Assembly (NCBI GenBank): GCA_910587185.1
Contig: CAJULY010000020.1
Span: 1 to 44,921 of the forward strand
DNA length: 44,921 bases
Direction: 5' to 3'
Source of the DNA: an uncultured Muribaculaceae bacterium
GTDB taxonomy: Bacteria; Bacteroidota; Bacteroidia; Bacteroidales; Muribaculaceae
The stretch's first letter is position 1; every line of letters begins with the position of its first letter. A program made the translations under genes and the position numbers. Below, in pieces: positions 24,211-31,788 of this stretch. The notes beneath the pieces are model-generated. The model worked only from the letters and a program-made list of their open reading frames with translations, was not told the DNA's origin and did no database searches.

Positions 24211-24879
24211 TTAATAAGTATTATAATGCACGCGGTCCTCTTCATACTTATCCTTAGGCTGCAGTTTGTCCTTGGGATAACCAACAGGAATCACGTTGAG
24301 CGGAATTATATCGGCGGGGAGCTCGAGCAGGGAGGTGATGAATTTCACACGGTCGGGAATGGGATAGATTCCGCACCATACGGCTCCAAGGCCCATAGAC
24401 TGGGCGGCGAGAAGCAGATTCTCGCTTGCGGCCGAGATATCCTGCACCCAGAACTCCTCCGCCTCCTTCTCACGGGCTATTTTCAGATCGCCGCAAAGCA
24501 CGATTGCCACCGGTGCCTCCGCGGCCATTTTTATGTTGCCGCATTCCTTTGCTATAGAATCGAGCATATCGCGGTCAGTAACGACGACGATCTGCCAGGG
24601 CTGCTGATTGCGGGCCGTAGGCGCGGCCATGGCAGCGCGCACGAGGGTGTCGATCTGAGCTTCCGTAATGAGTCGGTCGGCGAAAGCGCGGCAGCTCGTG
24701 CGATTCATGATTGCGGAGAAAGCCGGATTCCAGGAGGGACGGCCGTGACGACGTCCTTCTCCGCCATTATCCCCGGTCTGTTCGGTCGCTTCCTTCTCGG
24801 GAGATTTTGTGGCAAGCTGCCACGATACGACCGCGAGAGCGGCGGCCAGAACAACGCAAAGTATCTGAGATGTCTTCAT
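24211..24879 (-). CDS. Exported or membrane-anchored nitroreductase-family flavoprotein
   Basis: A 222-residue protein. Residues 5-22 are a hydrophobic signal/anchor, followed by a charged linker (residues about 26-45), so the enzyme domain is outside the cytoplasm. The domain is a typical FMN nitroreductase: the opening NRTSCRAFADRLITEAQID, the flavin-binding MAAPTARNQQPWQIVVV, a GAVWCGIYP substrate loop and the ending IPVGYPKDKLQPKDKY. Ordinary nitroreductases are cytosolic and use NAD(P)H, so an external one needs another donor. The FMN/4Fe-4S membrane protein encoded 18 bases upstream is the obvious candidate. The ATG at 24879 is preferred to a TTG at 24897. Confidence 0.85.
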   Translation of the reverse strand: MKTSQILCVVLAAALAVVSWQLATKSPEKEATEQTGDNGGEGRRHGRPSWNPAFSAIMNRTSCRAFADRLITEAQIDTLVRAAMAAPTARNQQPWQIVVVTDRDMLDSIAKECGNIKMAAEAPVAIVLCGDLKIAREKEAEEFWVQDISAASENLLLAAQSMGLGAVWCGIYPIPDRVKFITSLLELPADIIPLNVIPVGYPKDKLQPKDKYEEDRVHYNTY

Positions 24880-24897
24880 CTTAATATGTTTTTTCAA

Positions 24898-26004
24898 TTA
24901 TTTGCTATCAAGATCCTGCGACATGCGCAGGAGAGTGCCTGTAGGACAGACGTAATTGCAATAGGGACGCTGCACGAAAAAGGAAAGCAGCACGAATACG
25001 CCACCTGCTACGAGCACACCGACAGAGGCGGTTTTCACTATGAAAGCCGTGAAAAGCTCATAGTCGATCCAGCTTGTCAGGAAACCGGTCCAGAGACAGA
25101 GCATCAGGGCCATCCACAACGCTGTGCGGAACCGACGCAGAATTTTCGCGGCGCGCTTGCCTACATGAAGCCTGAAACGCGGATTGCAACGCGAAGCGAG
25201 TTCCTGAAGCGAACCGAACGGGCAGACCCACGCGCAATAATAGCCCGGATAGCCGAACAGGGGATAGATGAACGCAATCAGGAACAACACGCAGGTGATC
25301 AGCGAGACGGAAAGTCCCAGACCGTTTGACATCGCACCGAGAATCAGCGTGAAATCGACGAATGTCCCGGTCCAGAAACCGAGGACGGCAACATTGAGTA
25401 TTTCCTGGACTATGCGGTAGCGCTTGTCCTTAACGTAGATCGGAATTATAGCGGCCATGAGGAGGACAAGCAGCGCGGCATAGAACGACACTCCACGGCT
25501 GATCCCCGAATTTCCGGCGCCAACGGGAGAATCGGTATATTCCTGCAGCCCGGCCCTGACGCCGGCGATAAGAGCGTTGGAAGAATATGTGGCACCCGTC
25601 ACTCCATCCACTTCAGCCGCGAGAGCCTCCTGAGGGGTCTTTCCGACCCATGCGGAGAAAATATCGCTTTCCGTCACGAGATTGAAAAACGCCGGAGTCT
25701 CCACATTGTCAAGCGGCCTGACAGCGGCTATGACCCCGTCCTTAACGGTTATCTCTACCGGGACAGGCCCCGAATAGCCGGTGACCCCGACCTCGAGGGA
25801 TGAAGTGTTGATGACTGTGGATCCGTCGGGACCGGCGGTCATGACCGGCACAGCGGAATTATCCTTTTCCGAACTCTTGAAATCATGGCCGAATATCTTT
25901 CCGTCGCGGACCATCGCGGCCGAAGCCATCAGGAGAAACACAGTCACCAGCGCGACAATGTTCACTGTCAGATTTTTTCTTTTAATCTTCTTTGTCTTCT
26001 TCAT
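24898..26004 (-). CDS. Membrane electron-transfer protein with FMN-binding and 4Fe-4S (NapH/NosR-like) domains
   Basis: A 368-residue protein: one membrane helix (about 12-31), an extracytoplasmic FMN_bind domain (about 65-155) with the ApbE flavinylation motif DGVTGAT (133-139, T139 the predicted FMN-carrying residue), then membrane helices from about residue 172. Two NapH-type cysteine motifs follow, C257xxxC261P and C349xxxC353P. Such proteins carry electrons across the inner membrane to extracytoplasmic flavin or iron-sulfur enzymes. The downstream neighbour is an exported nitroreductase. The ATG at 26004 begins MKKTKKIKRKN; a TATATTTG box (26016-26009) lies 4 bases before it. Confidence 0.88.
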   Translation of the reverse strand: MKKTKKIKRKNLTVNIVALVTVFLLMASAAMVRDGKIFGHDFKSSEKDNSAVPVMTAGPDGSTVINTSSLEVGVTGYSGPVPVEITVKDGVIAAVRPLDNVETPAFFNLVTESDIFSAWVGKTPQEALAAEVDGVTGATYSSNALIAGVRAGLQEYTDSPVGAGNSGISRGVSFYAALLVLLMAAIIPIYVKDKRYRIVQEILNVAVLGFWTGTFVDFTLILGAMSNGLGLSVSLITCVLFLIAFIYPLFGYPGYYCAWVCPFGSLQELASRCNPRFRLHVGKRAAKILRRFRTALWMALMLCLWTGFLTSWIDYELFTAFIVKTASVGVLVAGGVFVLLSFFVQRPYCNYVCPTGTLLRMSQDLDSK

Positions 26005-26029
26005 GGTGCAAATATACGCTTTTTTCTCG

Positions 26030-26072
26030 AAAAAGATTCCCCGCAACCGATCGTGATAGTCGGGATGCGGGG
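26030..26072 (-). terminator. Terminator after the PKD surface lipoprotein gene
   Basis: On the minus strand CCCCGCA (26072-26066 complement) pairs with TGCGGGG (26045-26039 complement) across a 20-base loop and is followed by AATCTTTTT. It separates the riboswitch-controlled gene from the redox pair. Confidence 0.6.
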
Positions 26073-26104
26073 AACAGTTGACAGAAAAATTTCTTTTAAC
26101 CGAT

Positions 26105-27850
26105 TTACTTACGCAGATCAGTCAGGCCGAGAACCTCGGTCGATACTTCGCCAATCCATCCGGCTTTGGCGTTGACTGCGGTCTGTATCTTTATGAAATC
26201 GATGTAAAGAAGGCGGACCGGCTTTCCGTCGGGATAGACGGCGTTGGAAATTCTGAATCCTACGGGACGTCCCCCGCCGTCGCTTGAAGAAGAGCTGATA
26301 AGATCGCACCCCATGTTGTCGGCGTAACCCCAACCGAAAGGATTGTTGTCCCATAAACCGGTCAGAGGGTCCCGGACGGTTCTCGCCTTGAGACAGGTTC
26401 CGCGCAGAGTGTAGCTCGTCACGGGAATCCATGAGGGATAATAGCAGGGCTGCGGATGATATTCCGAAAGATAGTCAATCGAGCCTGAGGCGCCGTAATT
26501 GTCGGTCCACTGCACATTCATTCCGGGTCCGGCGGGACGATAGTAGGTGACGGCATAGTCGCGCCGTGTGTCGGGACTGTCGGTGTCGCTTCCGCGCAGC
26601 TCAAACCATTCGTCGTCGGGAAGTCCGTTTCCGTTGACATCCTGCATGACATAGATGATTCCCGGCTCGCTGGAGCCCCCTGTATCGGTTCCCTCCCTGA
26701 AGAAGGCATTGCCGGTCACACTGAAATCGTAGCCGGTCTCTCCGCAGACAATGCTGTGGTCGAGCGACAGGATGATATAGCCCCCAAAACCGCCGAGCGA
26801 CACATAAGCTCCATTTTTCAGACGCCCTTCCGCCCATTTGCATGCCGCCTCGTGGGTCATTTCCATACCGGTCATTCCGCCCGTCGAGGTGTCGCCTATG
26901 AACTGGCCCGGAGCCGGGACATATTCAAGAACCCTGACGGTAGGCGAAGAGCCCGGGCGCTGACGCGAAGCCTCCGTTGCATCGACAACCTCGACCGTGA
27001 CCGAAGCCGTGGAACCGCCATTGACGGTCAGCGCTACGTTATAGCGCCCCGGAGTGTCGGAGGAGAAGGTGAACATGGGTGTGTCGCAATCCTGAAGCAC
27101 TCCGTTGACTGTCCAGAGAAAGGTCGTGGCCTCTCCTCCGATGACTGGGACAAGAGAGACCGGACGGCCGGGGAAGGTGTAGCGCTCGGTCGATTTCGTG
27201 AAAAATGTCAGCGAAGGGAATTCGACAGTGACGGGCAGTTCATCGACCACGGTGATGGTGAAGCGGCGCACGTCGCTGCCATCGGCGTTCTTCGCCTCGA
27301 CCTCAACGCTGAATTCGCCCTTCTCACGGCTTTCGAAAGTATAGGTGAGCCCCGTGGCGACGGAGCGGCCGTCAACTTTCCATTCCACGCTGAAGCCTTC
27401 GACTTCGCTGTTGGTGATTTCAGCGGTAATCATGAACGGAGTGTTGCGCTTAACCGTGACGCGATCGCCGGCAAGCGGAAGGGAGATGACAGGCTTCCCG
27501 CTCGGAAGGACTTCGACACGCATCTCCTCGGAAGCACTGCCGCCATCGGTCGTGACGGTGACGGTCAGATAGAAGGTACCTTCGATATCCCAGACGCGGG
27601 TCAGAGCCGGAGTCTCGGCAATGGTCTCGCCGTCGAGCTGCCAACTGTATGTCGCACCCTCGGCGTTTCCGTAGCGTGGCGAGATAGTCAGGCTGTTGCC
27701 GGCCCTCACCTCATAGACGCCACTTTCACTGTCGAGCATTATGGTCGGCTTATCCAGAATGATATTGTCGTCCTTGTTACACGAAGCAATAGTCATGCCG
27801 GCGACAAGCGCCAACATGACAAATACTGCCACACGTTTGATTTTTTTCAT
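26105..27850 (-). CDS. Surface lipoprotein with PKD-like repeats under a cobalamin riboswitch
   Basis: A 581-residue lipoprotein: signal sequence with lipobox TIASC (C24), then three or four PKD-like beta-sandwich repeats (about residues 30-295). Each repeat has the family pattern of a YSWQLDG or EWKVDGR core and a GTFYLTV or GRYNVAL strand. A C-terminal domain of about 270 residues follows, with GGFGGYIILSLDHSIV, a calcium-loop-like DVNGNGLPDDEWFELRG and many aromatics. It is presumably exposed on the outer membrane. The cobalamin riboswitch in its leader suggests a role in corrinoid capture, like other riboswitch-controlled surface lipoproteins of Bacteroidetes. No BtuB or BtuG gene is adjacent, so this is inference. 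Confidence 0.8.
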   Translation of the reverse strand: MKKIKRVAVFVMLALVAGMTIASCNKDDNIILDKPTIMLDSESGVYEVRAGNSLTISPRYGNAEGATYSWQLDGETIAETPALTRVWDIEGTFYLTVTVTTDGGSASEEMRVEVLPSGKPVISLPLAGDRVTVKRNTPFMITAEITNSEVEGFSVEWKVDGRSVATGLTYTFESREKGEFSVEVEAKNADGSDVRRFTITVVDELPVTVEFPSLTFFTKSTERYTFPGRPVSLVPVIGGEATTFLWTVNGVLQDCDTPMFTFSSDTPGRYNVALTVNGGSTASVTVEVVDATEASRQRPGSSPTVRVLEYVPAPGQFIGDTSTGGMTGMEMTHEAACKWAEGRLKNGAYVSLGGFGGYIILSLDHSIVCGETGYDFSVTGNAFFREGTDTGGSSEPGIIYVMQDVNGNGLPDDEWFELRGSDTDSPDTRRDYAVTYYRPAGPGMNVQWTDNYGASGSIDYLSEYHPQPCYYPSWIPVTSYTLRGTCLKARTVRDPLTGLWDNNPFGWGYADNMGCDLISSSSSDGGGRPVGFRISNAVYPDGKPVRLLYIDFIKIQTAVNAKAGWIGEVSTEVLGLTDLRK

Positions 27851-27878
27851 TTAAAGATGAAGATGATGATGTTAAACT

Positions 27879-27928
27879 AAAAAAACTCCCGGTCGTGCTG
27901 TCGGTTTCGAGCGTCATGCACAATCGGG
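27879..27928 (-). terminator. Intrinsic terminator in the riboswitch leader (expression platform)
   Basis: On the minus strand CCCGATTGTGC (27928-27918) pairs with GCACGACCGGG (27898-27888), one mismatch in eleven, and is followed by a run of seven T (27885-27879). It sits 28 bases before the lipoprotein ATG and downstream of the aptamer. A further palindrome, AGGCCCTTGGGCCT (27941-27954), lies just upstream and could take part in switching. Confidence 0.7.
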
Positions 27929-28057
27929 AACATCATTCATAGGCCCTTGGGCCTGCTTACCTTAAACGAAAAAATCTGTAAGGAGAGAGCAAACGAATCT
28001 TAATCAAGCAGAAGGCATGTCTTTTTCCCGAGACAATCACTTTTATCGACAGCGAAA

Positions 28058-28255
28058 AAGCAGGTCTTCTGACTCGTCCCGGCCATTGCGCCTTCCCGGC
28101 CGGTCGCTGACGGGCGACCTGTGCCAGTGGCTGTTGCAATGACTTTTTCAAAGGGGACTTACAGCAGCGGGTACTGTCGGGGATTCTCACCCCGTTCCCT
28201 CTAAAGCCCGCGGAAGCAACTCCCGGGGCCCTTCGTTTCTCTCATTTCCGTCTCT
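28058..28255 (-). promoter_or_regulatory. Cobalamin riboswitch
   Basis: Read on the minus strand, the stretch carries the AdoCbl/cobalamin aptamer consensus in order: GGGAACGGGGTGAGAATCCC, the core ACCCGCTGCTGTAAGTCC, the GCCACTGG element, CCGGGAAGG, and the closing GAGTCAGAAGACCTGC. High cobalamin is expected to lower expression of the downstream surface lipoprotein gene. The aptamer lies about 210 bases before the start codon, with a terminator between. Confidence 0.92.
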
Positions 28256-28283
28256 ACGGAGAAAGAAAAAACTTTTTCTGCCA

Positions 28284-28316
28284 CAAAGTTACGGGTTGAA
28301 AACCGAGAGGGCCAAA
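28284..28316 (-). promoter_or_regulatory. Promoter of the riboswitch transcript
   Basis: Minus strand TTTG (28316-28313), 21 bases, TAACTTTG (28291-28284). Transcription would start near 28279, just before the aptamer, giving a leader of about 430 bases. Confidence 0.5.
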
Positions 28317-28370
28317 CGAACCGGCTCTCTTTAACGATGTTTAACAGACGAGGCACGAGGTGGAAGGACT

Positions 28371-28441
28371 TGTCCGACGGATCGGACAGAGTCAGAGGGG
28401 GCGAAGAGGGGGTGGGGGCGAAGAGGGGGTGGGGAGGGGGG
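28371..28441 (+). repeat. Perfect hairpin followed by G-rich tandem repeat
   Basis: TGTCCGA/TCGGACA (28371-28388) closes a CGGA loop. A 46-base stretch (28396-28441) follows, made mostly of two copies of GGGGCGAAGAGGGGGTG and ending GGGGAGGGGGG, with six runs of four or more G on the plus strand. It sits 2 bases beyond the mfd stop codon, between mfd and the riboswitch promoter. The G-runs could form a quadruplex; no T-tract makes it an ordinary terminator. Confidence 0.6.
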
Positions 28442-28443
28442 AA

Positions 28444-31400
28444 TCAGATGCCGGGGAGGGAGAGGACTTGCTCGAGGACTGCGACGGCTTCCTCAACGGT
28501 GCTGACATGGTCGATGGCGAAACTCCGCTTGCCGCCCTTTTCCCTGATGCGACACCGACGCGGATTTTCCTGAAGATACTGGAGGAGACGTCCGAACATA
28601 GGACTCTGATAGTAGGCTACATTGGTGTCATCGACGAAATAGACATACATGACGTCCTGTTTCAGCGCCACTTTTTCGATTCCGAGCTGTCGGGCAAGGC
28701 GCCTGAGGCGCGGAATGCGCAAGAGTTCGGACGTTACATGAGGAATCTTTCCGAAGCGGTCGATCAACCGCTCCTTGAATTCGAGCAAGTCTTTCTCGCG
28801 CTCTATCGAATCGAGTTCCTGATAAAGCGATATGCGTTCACTCTCCTGAGGTACGTAGTCGGGCGGCAACAGCAATTCGAGATCGCTCTCTATTACGCAG
28901 TCGGCGACATATTCGGTGTTTTCGCGCTGAGTATCCTTGTCGGCATCAAGCTCGCTGAATTCTTCGTTGCGAAGCTCGGTGACCGCCTCTTTCAGGATCT
29001 TCTGATAGGTCTCGTAGCCCAGATCGGCGATGAATCCGCTCTGCTCGGCACCGAGCAGATTGCCGGCTCCGCGGATGTCGAGGTCCTGCATTGCGATGTG
29101 GATTCCGCTCCCGAGATCGGAAAAACTTTCGATTGCCTGCAAGCGCCGGCGCGATGTCGGTGAGAGCGGGACATGAGGCGGGACGGTCAGATAACAGAAT
29201 GCCTTGCGGGAACTGCGCCCCACGCGTCCGCGCAGCTGATGGAGCTCGCTGAGACCGAAATTCTGCGCGTTGTTTATGATGATGGTGTTGACATTCGGCA
29301 TGTCTATGCCGCTCTCGATGATAGTGGTGGAGAGAAGGATGTCATAATCGTGATTGGCGAAATCGAGAATGGCTTTCTCCAGTTTTTCGGGAGGCATCTG
29401 CCCGTGGGCCACGACCACGCGTGCGTCAGGCACGAGACGGTTGATCATAGCCTCCAGTTCGTGAAGCCCCTCGATGCGGTGGTTGACCATGAAGACCTGT
29501 CCGTTGCGCGACATCTCGAAGTTCACGGCCTCGGCAAGGGTCTCGTCGGTCAGCGCACAGACGGTTGTGGCTATCGGATAGCGGTTGGCGGGCGGTGTGG
29601 TTATCGCCGAGAGATCCCTCGCGCCCATCAGCGAGAACTGAAGCGTTCGGGGAATGGGAGTGGCACTCATTGTCAGCGTATCGACGTTGGTCTTCATCTG
29701 TTTCAGCTTCTCCTTGACAGCTACGCCGAATTTCTGCTCCTCATCGACCACGAGAAGTCCCAGATCATTGAATTTCACAGATTTGCCGATAATTTTATGT
29801 GTCCCGATCAGAATATCGATCTTTCCGGCGGCAAGATCGGCAAGAATGGCCTTGGTGTCCTTTGCGGAACGAGCACGCGACAGGTAATCGACCCTTACGG
29901 GAAAATCCTTCAGTCGGTCGGCGAAAGTATGATAATGCTGATATGCGAGGACGGTGGTGGGGACAAGTACGGCGGTCTGCTTGTTGTCGGCGGCAGCCTT
30001 GAAGGCGGCGCGTATCGCCACTTCCGTCTTTCCGAATCCGACATCTCCGCAGATCAGGCGGTCCATTGGACGGGGACTCTCCATGTCGGCTTTCACGGCC
30101 TTGGTGGCCGTCAGCTGGTCGGGGGTGTCCTCGTAGATGAAGGATGCCTCCAGCTCATGCTGCATGTAGCTGTCGGGAGAGAAAGAGAATCCTTTCTCGT
30201 TTTTGCGTGCGGCATAGAGCTTTATGAGGTCACGGGCTATATCCTTCAGCTTGGTCTTTGTCTTCTCCTTCATCCGGTTCCACGCGCCGCTGCCGAGTTT
30301 GTTGATTTTCGGAGGAACGCCCTCTTTGCCGCGGTATTTGGCGAGTTTATGGAGCGAATGGATAGAGACGAAAATAGTGTCGTTGTTGGCGTAGGTGAGC
30401 TTTATCATCTCCTGAACGCGCCCCGCGACATTCGTCCGCAACAGACCGGCGAACCGGCCGACACCGTGATCGACATGGACTATGTAGTCGCCCGGTTCAA
30501 TCGAGCCGAGTTCCTTGAGCGAGAGAGCGAGCTTGCCCGAGCGAGCGCGGTCGCTCTTGAGGTTATACTTGTGGAAACGGTCGAAAATCTGATGGTCGGT
30601 GAACAGACAGGACTTGGTTATATGGTCAACGAAGCCCTCGTGGAGCGTCGCGTCGGCCGGAGTGAAAGATATGTCATCACCACGGTCGGCGAAAATGGCG
30701 CGCAGACGTTCGATCTGCTTCTCGCTGTCGGAAAGGATGTAGATCCTATAGCCGTCAGCGATAAAACGTTTGAAAGAATCGGCGATGAGATCGAAGTTCT
30801 TGTGATAGAGGGCCTGCGGCGAGCACTTGAAGTCAATCGAGGTGTCGGCGCCGGGGACGGCGTTTGCAGCGGCCGTGAACTCCAGGCGCCTGAAATCGCC
30901 GAACCGCGCGGCGAAAGAATCGCTGTCGATAAGCCTTGTCATGGCCGAGGCGTCGCCTTCGGAGGCTATGGCGGCACTTTCGGAGAAGGATTCGCCGGTC
31001 ACCTGACTGATGCGTGACACGGTATATGCGGCATCGCGGACGGCAATGAGGGTGTCGGGCGAGATGAAATCAAGAATGGAGGAACCGGCGGAACCAGCCG
31101 ACATGTTGGCGGTCACGGCGAGATTGTCGAGACGCTCTTCCGAGAGCTGCGTCTCGATGTTGAAGGTGCGCATCGAGTCGATCTCGTCACCGAAAAAGTC
31201 GATTCTGAACGGCAGTTCGTGGCTGTAGCCGAAAATGTCGAGAATAGAGCCGCGCACCGCGAACTGACCCGGTTCATAGACGTAGTCGGTCTCAGTGAAT
31301 CCGTTTTCACGGAGCCATCTGACAGTCTCGGTCATGTCGGTCTGACTGCCGGAACTCAAGCGGAGGGTGTGGGTGGTGATGTCCTCGCGGTCAGCCACTT

Positions 31401-31788
31401 TTTCCGCCAGCGCCTCAGGATAGGTGACGACGAAACGAAGTTTTCTGTCGGTGTTCCAGCGCGTGAGTGCTTCGGTGCGGAGAATCTGAGAGGGAGGATC
31501 GGGCTGGCCATACTTTATATGACGCTTGTAGCCCGAGGGAAGCATGGCGACCGCCTCCTCACCAGAGAGGCGGGTCAGATCATGATAAAGATAACCCGCA
31601 TCGTCAAGCGAATCGCCTATTACAAGGACAGGTATCTTAGTGTCGGAAAGAAGCGAGAGCATCATGGCCGCCGATGATCCCGCAAGATTATAGACCGATG
31701 TCACTTTCCCTTTTGACTTCAGGGCGCTCTTCAGAGCCTTTCCGCGCGGTCCTTCCCTGAAACTGCCGGCAATCTCGCTAAGTTTCAT
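28444..31788 (-). CDS. mfd: Transcription-repair coupling factor
   Basis: Mfd frees RNA polymerase stalled at DNA damage and recruits UvrA. The 1114-residue protein has all parts: the UvrB-like N-terminal domains (PGQFAVRGSILDIF), the polymerase-interacting domain (GDYIVHVDHGVGRFAGL, about residues 440-456), and the translocase with Walker A GDVGFGKTE (near 580-590), VVDEEQKFGV, TMSATPIPRTLQ and the RecG-like LHQLRGRVGRSSRKAFCYL. A C-terminal TRCF domain follows. Its start overlaps the stop of the upstream S41 protease gene by 4 bases. A long open frame on the opposite strand is a shadow. Confidence 0.96.
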   Translation of the reverse strand: MKLSEIAGSFREGPRGKALKSALKSKGKVTSVYNLAGSSAAMMLSLLSDTKIPVLVIGDSLDDAGYLYHDLTRLSGEEAVAMLPSGYKRHIKYGQPDPPSQILRTEALTRWNTDRKLRFVVTYPEALAEKVADREDITTHTLRLSSGSQTDMTETVRWLRENGFTETDYVYEPGQFAVRGSILDIFGYSHELPFRIDFFGDEIDSMRTFNIETQLSEERLDNLAVTANMSAGSAGSSILDFISPDTLIAVRDAAYTVSRISQVTGESFSESAAIASEGDASAMTRLIDSDSFAARFGDFRRLEFTAAANAVPGADTSIDFKCSPQALYHKNFDLIADSFKRFIADGYRIYILSDSEKQIERLRAIFADRGDDISFTPADATLHEGFVDHITKSCLFTDHQIFDRFHKYNLKSDRARSGKLALSLKELGSIEPGDYIVHVDHGVGRFAGLLRTNVAGRVQEMIKLTYANNDTIFVSIHSLHKLAKYRGKEGVPPKINKLGSGAWNRMKEKTKTKLKDIARDLIKLYAARKNEKGFSFSPDSYMQHELEASFIYEDTPDQLTATKAVKADMESPRPMDRLICGDVGFGKTEVAIRAAFKAAADNKQTAVLVPTTVLAYQHYHTFADRLKDFPVRVDYLSRARSAKDTKAILADLAAGKIDILIGTHKIIGKSVKFNDLGLLVVDEEQKFGVAVKEKLKQMKTNVDTLTMSATPIPRTLQFSLMGARDLSAITTPPANRYPIATTVCALTDETLAEAVNFEMSRNGQVFMVNHRIEGLHELEAMINRLVPDARVVVAHGQMPPEKLEKAILDFANHDYDILLSTTIIESGIDMPNVNTIIINNAQNFGLSELHQLRGRVGRSSRKAFCYLTVPPHVPLSPTSRRRLQAIESFSDLGSGIHIAMQDLDIRGAGNLLGAEQSGFIADLGYETYQKILKEAVTELRNEEFSELDADKDTQRENTEYVADCVIESDLELLLPPDYVPQESERISLYQELDSIEREKDLLEFKERLIDRFGKIPHVTSELLRIPRLRRLARQLGIEKVALKQDVMYVYFVDDTNVAYYQSPMFGRLLQYLQENPRRCRIREKGGKRSFAIDHVSTVEEAVAVLEQVLSLPGI

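Noticed and set aside
24226..25329. A 367-codon open frame opposite the nitroreductase and FMN/4Fe-4S genes
   Set aside because: It spans two genuine genes and the gap between them; low-complexity shadow translation.
26756..27880. A 374-codon open frame opposite the PKD lipoprotein
   Set aside because: Antisense shadow; the minus-strand gene has a lipobox, repeats and a riboswitch leader.
27957..28190. A 77-codon minus-strand frame before the lipoprotein gene
   Set aside because: It lies inside the cobalamin riboswitch; the conserved bases are those of the aptamer, not of a protein.
29173..31017. A 614-codon open frame opposite mfd
   Set aside because: Long but antisense to well-conserved Mfd domains, with no promoter or family features; high G+C codon usage often leaves such shadows.
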